A stretch of 26,949 nt of DNA from JACJYE01 sp964432875 (GCA_964432875.1 CAYSPJ010000070.1:1-26949); one strand, 5' to 3'. Positions 15,506 through 24,308 are shown, numbered from the stretch's first letter. Notes: generated by a model from the sequence alone, not told the origin. Numbers and translations are program-made.

Positions 15506-16156
15506 ATGCAAATAAAAGTATGCGGGATGCGGATGCCCGAAAATATTGCCGGGCTGGCGGGCTTGCACGTGGATATGGTAGGCTTTATCTTCTACCCTTT
15601 GTCGGCGCGTGCCGTCGGGCCGGAACTGGAGCGCTGGCTGCAGGAGGAAGGCGCTTGCCTGGAAGGCAAAAAACGGGTAGGCGTATTTGTCAATGCGGAG
15701 ATAGAAGAAGTGCTCAACAAAGTACACGACTATGGCCTGGACTTTGTGCAGCTGCACGGTGAGGAGAGCCCGGAGTATTGCCAGTTGCTGCGCTCGATTT
15801 CGGAAGCGACCTCGATGCAGCCCTTCCTGCTCATCAAGGCTTTTCAGGTTGATGCAGCTTTTGACTTTAGCCGTACGGCGCGCTACGCCCCTTACTGTGC
15901 TTATTTCCTTTTCGATACCCGCAGCGCGGCACCTGGCGGCAGCGGGCAGCAGTTTGATTGGGCGTTGTTGGATCGCTACGAGGGGAAGGTACCCTTTCTG
16001 CTCAGCGGGGGCATCGCCCCCGATTCAGTGGCGGCTGTTCGTGCCTTGCGCCATCCTCGCCTGGCCGGGCTGGATATCAACAGCCGCTTTGAAATCGAGC
16101 CAGGCCAAAAGGACCTGGAGCAGATTGCTGGATTTATTGACCAACTGGGGGGGTGA
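15506..16156 (+). CDS. trpF: Phosphoribosylanthranilate isomerase
   Basis: Isomerises PRA to CdRP. A 216-residue TIM barrel starting MQIKVCGMR, with the general-base Cys6, GVFVNAEIEEV, FVQLHGEE, the general-acid Asp in FLFDTRS, the phosphate-binding GGSGQQFDW and LLSGGIAP, and LDINSRFE near the end. An in-frame ATG at 15494 would add four residues; I prefer 15506 because the family starts at this motif. A 50-70-base gap from trpC contains a modest hairpin (15451-15481) without a T tract. Confidence 0.96.
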   Translation: MQIKVCGMRMPENIAGLAGLHVDMVGFIFYPLSARAVGPELERWLQEEGACLEGKKRVGVFVNAEIEEVLNKVHDYGLDFVQLHGEESPEYCQLLRSISEATSMQPFLLIKAFQVDAAFDFSRTARYAPYCAYFLFDTRSAAPGGSGQQFDWALLDRYEGKVPFLLSGGIAPDSVAAVRALRHPRLAGLDINSRFEIEPGQKDLEQIAGFIDQLGG

Positions 16157-16222
16157 GCAGCTAGTTGGCCATTTGGTAAACATCTCCAAAACATTCACTG
16201 CAAACCATAAAAACCATAACTC

Positions 16223-17413
16223 ATGATCGCTATTGACGAAAGAGGCTATTACGGAGAATTTGGCGGGGCTTTCATCCCCGAAATGCTCTATGCCAATGTA
16301 GAAGAGCTGCGGCAGCGCTACCTGGACATTATGCAGGAGCCCGATTTTGAACGGGAGTTTCGCCAGTTGCTCAAGGACTACGTAGGGCGGCCGACGCCCT
16401 TGTACCTGGCCGAGCGGCTGTCCGAGCGCTACCAGGCCAGCATTTACCTTAAAAGGGAGGACCTCAACCATACCGGGGCCCACAAAATCAACAACACGAT
16501 CGGGCAAATCCTGTTGGCCAAGCGGCTGGGCAAACGGCGCATCATCGCCGAGACCGGGGCGGGGCAGCACGGCGTAGCTACCGCCACCGTTTGCGCCCTC
16601 ATGGGATTTCCCTGCGTGGTCTATATGGGGGCGGTGGACATCCAGCGGCAGGCACCCAATGTGGCCCGCATGCGCATGTTGGGGGCTGAAGTGCGCCCGG
16701 CGACCAGTGGAAGCCAGACCCTGAAAGACGCCACCAACGAAGCCATCCGCGACTGGATCAACAATCCGGAAGATACCCACTACATCATCGGCTCGGTGGT
16801 GGGGCCGCACCCGTATCCCGACATGGTGTCGCGCTTCCAGGCCGTGATCAGCGAAGAGATGAAATGGCAGTTGGAAGAACAAACCGGCCGTGAAAACCCC
16901 GACCTTATCATCGCTTGTGTGGGTGGAGGGAGCAATGCTGCTGGCGCCTATTATCACTACCTCAACGAGCCAGGGGTGCGCTTGATCGCTGTAGAAGCCG
17001 CTGGCCATGGTATTGATAGCGGCGAATCAGCAGCTACCAGCGTCTTAGGTACCAAGGGCATCATCCACGGCAGCCGCACTTTGTTGATGCAGACCGACGA
17101 TGGGCAGATCGTCGAGCCCTACTCCCTTTCGGCGGGGCTGGACTATCCCGGCATCGGGCCGCTGCACGCTCACCTCATCGCCTCGGGCCGGGCCGAAGCA
17201 GTCAGCATCACCGACGACGAGGCTTTGGCTGCCGCCTACCGCTTGTCGCTAGAGGAGGGCATCATCCCCGCGCTGGAGACTGCCCATGCTTTTGCCGCCC
17301 TGGATAAAATCAGCTTCCGGCCAGGGGATGTCATCGCCATCAACCTCTCCGGCCGGGGGGACAAGGATTTGGAAACTTACATCAAACATTTTGAGCGATT
17401 TCAAAAGCGATAA
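16223..17413 (+). CDS. trpB: Tryptophan synthase beta chain
   Basis: Joins indole and serine to give tryptophan, using PLP. The 396 residues are a standard TrpB1. YYGEFGGAFIPE is at the start, the PLP Lys88 is in NHTGAHKINN, the catalytic Glu is in IAETGAGQHGVATA, and the phosphate-binding loop is CVGGGSNAAG. The C-terminal NLSGRGDKDLETY is intact. It pairs with TrpA; the two genes are 3 bases apart. Confidence 0.99.
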   Translation: MIAIDERGYYGEFGGAFIPEMLYANVEELRQRYLDIMQEPDFEREFRQLLKDYVGRPTPLYLAERLSERYQASIYLKREDLNHTGAHKINNTIGQILLAKRLGKRRIIAETGAGQHGVATATVCALMGFPCVVYMGAVDIQRQAPNVARMRMLGAEVRPATSGSQTLKDATNEAIRDWINNPEDTHYIIGSVVGPHPYPDMVSRFQAVISEEMKWQLEEQTGRENPDLIIACVGGGSNAAGAYYHYLNEPGVRLIAVEAAGHGIDSGESAATSVLGTKGIIHGSRTLLMQTDDGQIVEPYSLSAGLDYPGIGPLHAHLIASGRAEAVSITDDEALAAAYRLSLEEGIIPALETAHAFAALDKISFRPGDVIAINLSGRGDKDLETYIKHFERFQKR

Positions 17414-17416
17414 GAC

Positions 17417-18205
17417 ATGAACCGCATCAACCAACTCTTTGCCCGCAAGAAAGAGCAGGTGCTCAATATCTATTTCACCGCTGGCTTCCCCGCGCTGGAG
17501 GATACCGGGCGCATTATCCTGGCTTTAGAAAAGGCCGGGGCTGACTTGGTGGAAATAGGCATGCCCTATTCCGACCCTTTGGCCGATGGGCCGACCATCC
17601 AGGAGAGCAGCCAAAAGGCCCTGCAAAACGGCATGAATCTGCCGCTCTTGTTTGAGCAAATCAAAGCCGTGCGCCAGCGCAGCGATATCCCGCTCATCCT
17701 CATGGGGTACTTCAACCAGGTGATGCAGTACGGCGAGCAGCGTTTTATCGATCATTGCGTGGAAGCAGGCATCGATGGGTTAATCTTGCCCGACCTGCCT
17801 CTGTATGAATACGAGCAGCACTACCGGGAAATGGTAGAGCAAGCTGGCCTGTGCATCAGTTTCCTCATCACGCCACAAACCCCAGAGGCGCGTATCCGCC
17901 AGGCCGACGCGCTGAGCCGCGGCTTTGTCTATATGGTTGCCAACGCGGCCATCACCGGTGCCAAGAGCGGCATCAGCGACAGCCAGCTGGCTTATTTCCG
18001 GCGCGTCCAGGAGATGGGGTTGCAGGCCCCGCGCCTCATCGGCTTTGGCATCTCCAGCCAGGAAACTTTCGCTACCGCCTGCCGTTATGCCACTGGCGCT
18101 ATCATCGGCAGCGCCTTCATCCGCGCCTTGGCCGCCGCCGAGGATGTCGAAAAGGTTACGCTGGAATTTGTGCAAAACATCCGGGGCACGGTGCCGGTCA
18201 TTTAA
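17417..18205 (+). CDS. trpA: Tryptophan synthase alpha chain
   Basis: Splits indole-3-glycerol phosphate and channels indole to TrpB. A 262-residue TIM barrel with the catalytic Glu46 and Asp57 in VEIGMPYSDPLADGPT, the family's LPDLPLYE segment, and the phosphate site around GFGISSQE and GAIIGSAFI. It ends 11 bases before the DAHP synthase start, in the same transcript. Confidence 0.98.
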   Translation: MNRINQLFARKKEQVLNIYFTAGFPALEDTGRIILALEKAGADLVEIGMPYSDPLADGPTIQESSQKALQNGMNLPLLFEQIKAVRQRSDIPLILMGYFNQVMQYGEQRFIDHCVEAGIDGLILPDLPLYEYEQHYREMVEQAGLCISFLITPQTPEARIRQADALSRGFVYMVANAAITGAKSGISDSQLAYFRRVQEMGLQAPRLIGFGISSQETFATACRYATGAIIGSAFIRALAAAEDVEKVTLEFVQNIRGTVPVI

Positions 18206-18216
18206 AATTAACGAAC

Positions 18217-19227
18217 ATGATCATCCAACTTGAAGCAGGCATCAGCGCGCAGCAACTCGAAAGGCTGCAGCAACAGCTGAATGACATCCAATACAAACCC
18301 ACGCGGGTGAAAACCCAATACGCCGACTATCTCATCGCGGTGGGGAAAAAGGAATTCGACATCCGCGCCATCGGCGCCCTGCCGGGCGTGCGTGATGTAC
18401 ACCGGGTGAGCGACGATTACAAGCTCGTGTCACGCAAGTGGCGCGTAGAGGATACGGTAATCGACCTGGGCGATGGCGTGCACATTGGTACGGGGCATTT
18501 TGCGCTCATGGCCGGGCCCTGTTCCATCGAATCGGAAGCGCAAGTGGAAAAGGTAGTTTCCCACCTGGCGGAACAAGGGGTGCGCATTATGCGGGGCGGG
18601 GTGTATAAGCCGCGCAGCTCTCCCTATTCTTTCCGCGGGCTGGGCATCGATGGCTTGAAGATGTGGCACCACAAGGCCCAGCAGGCCGGCATCAAAATCA
18701 TTACTGAAGTGATGATGGTCGAGCAGATCGGCCCCATGCTCGAATACGTGGACGTCTTTCAGGTAGGCGCACGCAATTCCCAGAATTTCAATTTGTTGGA
18801 TGCTCTGGGCGAGGCGGGCAAACCCGTACTGCTCAAGCGGGGCATCTCCGGCACGATCGACGAACTGCTGCAGGCTGCGGAATACATTTTTTCCAACGGC
18901 AATGAGCGCATTATGCTGTGTGAGCGCGGCATCCGCACCTACGAGACGGCTTACCGCAATACGATGGACATCAACGCCATCGCCATGCTCAAGGAAAAGA
19001 CCCATTTGCCAGTCATCGCCGACCCCAGCCACGGCATCGGCTTACGCCGTTACGTGGACAAGGTGGCGCTGGCTTCCGTCATGGCCGGCGCTGACGGCAT
19101 CATCATGGAAGTACACGAGCAGCCTGAGCGGGCTTTATCCGATGGGCAGCAGACGCTGAGCTTCCCAGAGGCGCAGCTCCTGTATCGCCGCCTGAATCAA
19201 GCCTTTGAATTGCGCGAAAATTTTTAG
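18217..19227 (+). CDS. aroF: 3-deoxy-7-phosphoheptulonate (DAHP) synthase, type I-beta
   Basis: Condenses PEP and erythrose 4-phosphate, the first step of the shikimate pathway. The 336 residues have an N-terminal ferredoxin-like regulatory domain (about 1-70: MIIQLEAGIS..., ending GVRDVHRVSDDYKL). The barrel follows, with the metal-binding Cys102 in MAGPCSIES, RGGVYKPRSSPYSF, EVMMVEQ, LKRGISGTIDE, the His in ADPSHGIG, and EVHEQPERALSDGQQ. No chorismate mutase domain is attached. The open frame extends back to 17851 through trpA, but that part is not DAHP synthase-like, and the ATG at 18217 fits the family. Its place at the end of the trp operon suggests a Trp-dedicated isozyme. Feedback ligand unknown. 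Confidence 0.95.
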   Translation: MIIQLEAGISAQQLERLQQQLNDIQYKPTRVKTQYADYLIAVGKKEFDIRAIGALPGVRDVHRVSDDYKLVSRKWRVEDTVIDLGDGVHIGTGHFALMAGPCSIESEAQVEKVVSHLAEQGVRIMRGGVYKPRSSPYSFRGLGIDGLKMWHHKAQQAGIKIITEVMMVEQIGPMLEYVDVFQVGARNSQNFNLLDALGEAGKPVLLKRGISGTIDELLQAAEYIFSNGNERIMLCERGIRTYETAYRNTMDINAIAMLKEKTHLPVIADPSHGIGLRRYVDKVALASVMAGADGIIMEVHEQPERALSDGQQTLSFPEAQLLYRRLNQAFELRENF

Positions 19228-19239
19228 ACCTTCGGCCTC

Positions 19240-20736
19240 ATGTCTGTAGCACAACGCATCTTCCTGGGCCTGGCAGCTTTTCTTTTAGCTGTCAACGTTT
19301 TGATTATGAACGACCTATCGACCTTATGGGACGGGGCGGAGGCCTTGTTGGCCTGGCAGTCGGGTAGGGGAGAGGCGGGCATTGCCTTGCCCGGGGCCTT
19401 GTTAGCCAAAGCCTGGCCGCAAGGGGTGTTTTGGTTTCGCCTGCCGGGTGCCCTGCTCTTGCTGCTGGCTTTCCCGCTATACTGGTGGATAGCTAAAGCG
19501 ATTTTAGGGCGAGAAGCCACCATTTACACCCTATTGGTACTGGCGGCCTCCCTGCTGGTGCCCAACCTGGCCAAGGTGGCTAGTGGAGATATCTGGGCGA
19601 TGGTGACGCAGTGGCTGGGCTTTGCGGTTTTGTTGCGCTTTTTGAAACAACCCCATTTGCTTTGGCGGCTGGCTTTTTATAGCTTGTTGGCCCTGGCTAT
19701 CTGGATACAGCCAGTCAACGCCTCGATATTTTTGTTAGGCAGCAGCGCCTACTTGTATTTTGCTCACCCGCAGGGCAAGAACCTGTTGAGCCTGCAGCCT
19801 TGGCTGGCCGGCGCTGCTATCGCGGCAGTTTTGTATTGGGGCAAGCTGTTGCCCCTGGACAACAGCTATTTTGTCATCGGCTTTCAGAGTGGGCGCTTCC
19901 TGCTGTGGAATTTTCTGGGCATGGCGCCTTTCATCGGCTTTTGCCTGGCGGGCTTATGGGGGAGCGTGCAACGGGCCCGTCAGGGCGAAGAGCTAGCCTT
20001 GGTCAATCTGGGTGCTTTAGCTTTTGCGCTCTTGGGGCATTCGCTGGCTTTACAGGGCATCCTGGCGCTCCTGGCCGCCAAGCAGTTGCAAGGCTATTTT
20101 ATGCCGGGTTATCGGTATAAGGGGGTGGTGCAGGCCGGGGCTATCCTCCATCTCATCGCCGTCTTTTTTGGCGCATTCTTCCTGCTTGCCGTTGGTTTTT
20201 TCCAATTCGACGGCATCGGCTATCGGGCGGCAGCGGCTACTGCCGGGCTTTACTGGATGTTGAGTTTGGTTGGCGTGCTAGGCCTGGTGGGCTCCAATCG
20301 CCGCCATACGCTAGGCGGCACTGCGCTGGCTGGCTTGCTCCTGACTACCTTGTTTTGGCTGCAATTGAACCCCTTGCTGGAAAGCCGCCGTGCCTGGCCG
20401 AAAAAGCTAGTGGAGGATACGGCTCGCTTGGTGCCCGCGCTTAAAAGCGAAACAGGCCCTGTCTGTTTTATTTACCAGCCGGTGGATGAACCTTTTCGGG
20501 CTTTAGCGGCTTATGCCCAGCTTGCCTTCCCGCATACCAGTTTGCTAGATTCAGAGGCTGCGCTGCGCCAGGCGATGGAAAGCCAAACAGCAAACTGCTT
20601 TTTGCTGCCGGCAGAAAGAGTAGAGGCTTTAGCGCCAGGGCAAGCGGATCTAAGGGCAGAGGGTTGGGATAGCGGTTTCCGTATAGTCGCTTATGAGGCC
20701 CTGTGCGGTTATAAAGAGCTTCTGAATACGAAGTAA
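19240..20736 (+). CDS. Polytopic membrane protein, GT-C glycosyltransferase-like
   Basis: 498 residues with about 10-11 hydrophobic segments and a soluble C-terminal domain from about residue 385. The first loop contains NDLSTLWDGAEALLAWQ, reminiscent of the acidic catalytic loop of the PMT/ArnT (GT-C) family. Next come RLPGALLLLLAFPLYWWIA and ASLLVPNLAKVASGDIWAMV, like the conserved second and third helices and the acidic second loop of that family. I therefore suggest a lipid-linked sugar transferase, at moderate confidence; the substrate is unknown. It begins 12 bases after aroF with no terminator between them, so it may share the trp transcript. Confidence 0.55.
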   Translation: MSVAQRIFLGLAAFLLAVNVLIMNDLSTLWDGAEALLAWQSGRGEAGIALPGALLAKAWPQGVFWFRLPGALLLLLAFPLYWWIAKAILGREATIYTLLVLAASLLVPNLAKVASGDIWAMVTQWLGFAVLLRFLKQPHLLWRLAFYSLLALAIWIQPVNASIFLLGSSAYLYFAHPQGKNLLSLQPWLAGAAIAAVLYWGKLLPLDNSYFVIGFQSGRFLLWNFLGMAPFIGFCLAGLWGSVQRARQGEELALVNLGALAFALLGHSLALQGILALLAAKQLQGYFMPGYRYKGVVQAGAILHLIAVFFGAFFLLAVGFFQFDGIGYRAAAATAGLYWMLSLVGVLGLVGSNRRHTLGGTALAGLLLTTLFWLQLNPLLESRRAWPKKLVEDTARLVPALKSETGPVCFIYQPVDEPFRALAAYAQLAFPHTSLLDSEAALRQAMESQTANCFLLPAERVEALAPGQADLRAEGWDSGFRIVAYEALCGYKELLNTK

Positions 20737-20843
20737 AGCAGCAGCAGCAGCACCAGGGTAGCTATGACCACCACCGTTATAAACTTGCGGGTGTCGCGCT
20801 TATCGCGCAGTTCTTGCCTGAATTGTTTTTTGGATTTTGCCAT
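20709..20843 (-). CDS. Small single-pass membrane protein (44 residues)
   Basis: ATG at 20843-20841 to TAA at 20711-20709. The N-terminal half is strongly charged (MAKSKKQFRQELRDKRDTRK). The rest is one hydrophobic helix (FITVVVIATLVLLLLLYFVF) with a five-Leu run encoded partly by CTG repeats, and a short RSSL end. The positive-inside pattern fits a type II single-pass protein. It is convergent with the GT-C-like gene and overlaps its last 28 bases. A TACTTTTG promoter box lies about 43 bases upstream. I do not know the family; the charge and helix pattern plus the promoter box are the evidence that it is real. Confidence 0.55.
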   Translation of the reverse strand: MAKSKKQFRQELRDKRDTRKFITVVVIATLVLLLLLYFVFRSSL

Positions 20844-21122
20844 TTTTCCCGTTTTTCATTTGTTGAAATGTGTGATTCGTGTTAGCAAAAGTAGGAAATC
20901 AAAGTGAGCATGGTGCTAAATTTTGCAGGTATTTGCAGAAATCGCCAAAACACCGCCGCAGTGGGTTTTTGACCTTGAGATCAGCAGAGGTAAAAGCGGA
21001 AGCCGATGTCAACCAGCGCGCGGCGCTTCTCGAAAGCATATCAAGGATTGCGCAACCATAATTTACCCACTTAGAGCCGTCCTTTTGCACGCTGGTGGAC
21101 CTGCCAAACCTCGCCCAGGCTC
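20844..21122. other. Intergenic region between the 44-residue gene and the sirtuin gene
   Basis: About 280 bases without a gene I can support. It holds the promoter box of the 44-residue protein. Short frames exist on both strands (for example 21090 to 20899, with a Cys-rich end, RRCFGDFCKYLQNLAPCS), but none has a plausible fold or start context. The segment 20925-20985 has the look of a dispersed repeat, which cannot be tested here. Confidence 0.4.
20886..20893 (-). promoter_or_regulatory. -7 promoter element for the 44-residue membrane protein
   Basis: On the minus strand the sequence is TACTTTTG, an exact TAnnTTTG match, 42 bases before the ATG at 20843. No well-placed TTG -33 box is seen. 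Confidence 0.4.
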
Positions 21123-21812
21123 TTATCCCCTCAATTCCTGAATCATCTTGCGCACCCCGGTAGTAGCTGGCTCGCCGATAATCGTGAGGCCTTGGATCAG
21201 GCTCAGCTCGTAATTCAGCGAAGGCTTGGGGTCGATGTAATAGATCCGTTTAGCGCGGCGGGCGTAGCCGACCAAGCCGGCAGCGGGATAAACCTGCATG
21301 GAAGTGCCGATGATGGCAACGATATCGGCGGTGCTGATCTCTACTGCTGCTGGCTCAATCATGGGCACTATTTCGCCAAACCAGACGATATGGGGCCGCA
21401 GTTGGCTGCCGAGCTCACAGATGTCGCCGGGGGAGAGGTCGTCCTCCCAGTGATAAACCAGGTCAGGGGCCTTGGTGCTGCGCACCTTGCAAAGTTCGCC
21501 GTGCAGGTGCATCACGTGGGTGCTGCCGGCGCGCTCGTGGAGGTCGTCCACGTTTTGGGTGATGATGCTGACCTCAAAGTGTTGTTCCAGTTCGGCCAGA
21601 GCCAGGTGGCCATCATTGGGGGCCACTTCTTTGAGTTGGCGCCGTCTTTGGTTGTAAAAATCCAGCACCAATGCTGGATTGCGCTGCCAGCCTTCGGGTG
21701 AGGCGACCTCCATCACATCGTGGCCTTCCCACAGGCCGCCGGCATCGCGGAAGGTGCTGATGCCGCTCTCGGCGCTCATGCCCGCGCCGCTCAGTACTAC
21801 GATTTTGTTCAT
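21123..21812 (-). CDS. cobB: NAD-dependent protein deacylase, CobB-type sirtuin
   Basis: Removes acyl groups from lysines using NAD+. 229 residues from MNKIVVLSGAG; two in-frame ATGs up to 21830 add six residues. Motifs: the NAD-binding GAGMSAESGISTFRD, TQNVDDLHERAG, the catalytic His in MHLHGEL, RPHIVWFGE, and IIGTSMQVYPAAGL. FYNQRR supplies the Tyr-x-x-Arg pair that marks class III sirtuins able to take succinyl or malonyl groups. The zinc-ribbon insert has only two Cys (ELCKV and DICEL) instead of four, as I recall for related Bacteroidota proteins, so structural zinc is probably absent. It is divergent from the DUF547 gene. Confidence 0.93.
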   Translation of the reverse strand: MNKIVVLSGAGMSAESGISTFRDAGGLWEGHDVMEVASPEGWQRNPALVLDFYNQRRRQLKEVAPNDGHLALAELEQHFEVSIITQNVDDLHERAGSTHVMHLHGELCKVRSTKAPDLVYHWEDDLSPGDICELGSQLRPHIVWFGEIVPMIEPAAVEISTADIVAIIGTSMQVYPAAGLVGYARRAKRIYYIDPKPSLNYELSLIQGLTIIGEPATTGVRKMIQELRG

Positions 21813-21929
21813 TGGTTTGTTATTCATCATTCATCGTTCAATGTCCTGTGGCGGACGGTACCTACCTCCCGAGCAGGCAACTGTGGCCCCGCCTGAGGCG
21901 TTTTCCAGAAGTCATCAAAATGCAAATTT

Positions 21930-22883
21930 ATGAAGTTTTCTTTTGTTTTTCATCTGGCTGCACTGGCCTTCAGCATCAGTGCCTGCGGCGGGAAAAGCCC
22001 CGGCGGGGAGGTGCAAGCCCCCGCCGTCCCGGCGGCAGCGGCCAGCAGTGCCCCGGCGGCTGCGCCTGTTGCGCCCCTATCACCAGAGGCAGCTGAAGTT
22101 GCCCCCGCCCCTGCCACTCCGGCTGCCTCCGGGAAGGCCGAAAATGCTGTGCCGACTGAAACGCCGCCTTCGGCAAAAGCAGTTGCGGAAATAGCCCCTG
22201 CCGCCCCGCCTGCGCCAAGCGCCCCGATAGCTGCCATCCCGCCCAGCCATGGGCAATGGGATGCCCTCTTGCAGCAATATGTATCCGCCGTTGGCAGGGT
22301 GGATTATGCAGGGCTGCTCGGCGAGCGAAGCCGCCTCCAATCTTATCTCGATGCCCTGGCCGCTCTGCCGCCCGAGAAAAGCTGGAGCCGCAATGAACAA
22401 CTGGCTTATTGGATCAACGCCTATAATGCTTTCACCGTAAAGCTGATATTGGACCATTATCCCCTGTCCAGCATCTTAAGCCTGCATAGCGGTAAGCCCT
22501 GGGATGTAGCCTGGATAGAAATAGGCGGGAAAAAGTATTCGCTCAACCAAATCGAGCACGAGATTATCCGCAAGCAGTTCCGCGAGCCGCGCATCCACTT
22601 TGCGGTCAATTGTGCGGCGGTCTCCTGCCCACCCTTGCTCAATCGTGCCTGGACAGCAGATAAGCTGGAAACCTACTTCTCCCGCCAGGCCAAAAACTTC
22701 ATCAACAACCCCAAATACAACCAGCTTGGGTCTGATGCCGTGCGCTTGTCAAAAATATTTGAGTGGTATGCCGAAGATTTTGGCGATATCATCAAGTACC
22801 TGAATACTTATGCTACCAGCCCGATATCAGCTGCAGCCGAAGTGTCCTATCTCGAGTACGATTGGGGTTTGAATGGGAAGTAA
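21930..22883 (+). CDS. DUF547 lipoprotein with Ala/Pro-rich linker
   Basis: 317 residues. The lipoprotein signal is MKFSFVFHLAALAFSISACGG (Cys19). A low-complexity Ala/Pro/Glu linker of about 85 residues (about 25-108) follows. The DUF547 domain (about 110-310) is recognisable by WDALLQQYVSAVGRVDYAGL, NEQLAYWINAYNAFTVKLIL, HFAVNCAAVSCPPL and a C-terminal YLEYDWGLNG. The invariant Asn-Ala-Tyr-Asn and Asn-Cys residues are kept. The linker would hold the domain away from the membrane. The biochemical role of DUF547 is not established. The start ATG lies 100 bases from the divergent sirtuin gene. Confidence 0.88.
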   Translation: MKFSFVFHLAALAFSISACGGKSPGGEVQAPAVPAAAASSAPAAAPVAPLSPEAAEVAPAPATPAASGKAENAVPTETPPSAKAVAEIAPAAPPAPSAPIAAIPPSHGQWDALLQQYVSAVGRVDYAGLLGERSRLQSYLDALAALPPEKSWSRNEQLAYWINAYNAFTVKLILDHYPLSSILSLHSGKPWDVAWIEIGGKKYSLNQIEHEIIRKQFREPRIHFAVNCAAVSCPPLLNRAWTADKLETYFSRQAKNFINNPKYNQLGSDAVRLSKIFEWYAEDFGDIIKYLNTYATSPISAAAEVSYLEYDWGLNGK

Positions 22884-22922
22884 ACGCGGGGAAATTTGCA
22901 TCTTTGCCTTTTTAACAACCAG

Positions 22923-24287
22923 ATGCCAATGGATTTGCCCGCCGGCTTTGCCGAACAGATGAAAACGCGTTTGGGCCTGGAATGGCCTGCGTTCCTGGCT
23001 GCCTTGGAGAGCCCTGCCCCTACGAGCATACGCCTGAACCCGGCTAAGGCTTATCAGGCCCCGCCCGGTGCCGTGCCGGTGCCCTGGGCGCAGCATGGCG
23101 TTTATTTGCCCGCAAGGCCAAGTTTTACGCTGGATCCTGCCTTCCATGCCGGGGCCTATTACGTGCAGGAGGCCTCTTCGATGTTTGTAGCGGAAGCTGT
23201 GCGGCAGCTGACCGTTGCCGGGCGCTCCCTGCGGGCGCTGGATTTGTGCGCCGCGCCTGGCGGAAAGAGCACTTTATTGCTGTCCGCCCTTAGCAGCAAC
23301 AGTTTTTTGCTGGCCAATGAAGTCATCCGGCCCCGCTACCAAATCTTGCGGGAGAACCTGGTGAAATGGGGGGAGGCGAATGTTGGCAGCAGCAGCTTAG
23401 ACAGTAGCCGCTTCAATCAGCTGCAAGGCTATTTCGATTTGGTCTTGGTGGATGCCCCCTGTTCAGGAGAAGGCCTTTTCCGCAAAGACCCGGCTGCCGC
23501 AGAACATTGGTCGGCGGCCAATGTGCAGCTTTGTTCCGGCCGCCAGCGGCGTATCCTGGCCGACGCAGCCGAGCTGCTCGCCCCGGAAGGGGTGTTGTTA
23601 TACTGTACCTGCACCTACAATCAGGAAGAAAATGAAGGCAACGCCGCCTGGATGGCCACACAACTGGGATTGGTGCCGGAGGGCCTCATCCTCCAGCCTG
23701 CTTGGGGGATTGAAGCACGGGATTACGGTTATCAGTTTTATCCCCATCGCTTGCGGGGCGAAGGGTTTTACCTGGCCGCCTTCCGCAAGCCAGGCGGTGG
23801 GGCGGCCTTCCAGATGCCCCGGCTCAGGCAGCCCTATCCTTCGGGCTATGAACCACTGCCACGCCACAACCGTGAAGCCCTCGCCCCCTGGGTAAGCCGC
23901 CTGGATGCCTGGGATTTTTTCCGCAATAAGCAGGGGGGCATTTCCGCCATCTCCCGGGAGCATAGCCTGGAAGTTGCCTGGCTCAGCCAGGCGCTGCCTT
24001 TCCTGCAATGGGGGGTAGAGCTGGGCAGCTTCAAAAACCAGGATTTTGTGCCCGCTCATGCTCTGGCATTGAGTGCCCTGGCCCCTGAGCACACCCCTGA
24101 GGTGGCTCTAGGGCTGGATATGGCCTTGCGCTACCTCCGCAAGGAAAACCTTGCCCTCAACCCTGCTCCGGCCGGCTGGGCCCTGGCGCGCTATCAAGGG
24201 CTTAATTTGGGTTGGCTAAAAGGCGTGAAAGGGCGCATCAACAATTATTTTCCAAAAGAATGGCGCATTAGGATGGCTTCGTCCTGA
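22923..24287 (+). CDS. 16S rRNA (cytosine-C5)-methyltransferase, RsmF-like
   Basis: Adds a methyl group to C5 of a cytosine in rRNA, using SAM. 454 residues from MPMDLPAGF; the in-frame ATG at 22896 would add nine residues of leader-like sequence. N-terminal RNA-binding part: FAEQMKTRLGLEWPAFLAAL, TSIRLNPAK. SAM motif I is LDLCAAPGGKSTLLLSAL. Motif IV is VDAPCSGEGLFRKD, with one catalytic Cys, and motif VI is CTCTYNQEENE, with the second. A C-terminal PUA-like region (about 370-450) matches the RsmF/YebU branch rather than RsmB. The exact target base is not certain. Confidence 0.9.
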   Translation: MPMDLPAGFAEQMKTRLGLEWPAFLAALESPAPTSIRLNPAKAYQAPPGAVPVPWAQHGVYLPARPSFTLDPAFHAGAYYVQEASSMFVAEAVRQLTVAGRSLRALDLCAAPGGKSTLLLSALSSNSFLLANEVIRPRYQILRENLVKWGEANVGSSSLDSSRFNQLQGYFDLVLVDAPCSGEGLFRKDPAAAEHWSAANVQLCSGRQRRILADAAELLAPEGVLLYCTCTYNQEENEGNAAWMATQLGLVPEGLILQPAWGIEARDYGYQFYPHRLRGEGFYLAAFRKPGGGAAFQMPRLRQPYPSGYEPLPRHNREALAPWVSRLDAWDFFRNKQGGISAISREHSLEVAWLSQALPFLQWGVELGSFKNQDFVPAHALALSALAPEHTPEVALGLDMALRYLRKENLALNPAPAGWALARYQGLNLGWLKGVKGRINNYFPKEWRIRMASS

Positions 24288-24308
24288 TGCTTTTTCGTTA
24301 TTTATGCT

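Noticed and set aside
17851..18216. N-terminal extension of aroF over trpA
   Set aside because: It overlaps a complete trpA in another frame, is Arg/His/Pro-rich and unlike any domain. The ATG at 18217 gives a normal DAHP synthase.
20879..21141. Short frames on both strands (60-72 codons) between the small membrane protein and the sirtuin gene
   Set aside because: They overlap each other and the sirtuin 3' end, have no start context or fold, and disagree on strand; probably non-coding or a degraded repeat.
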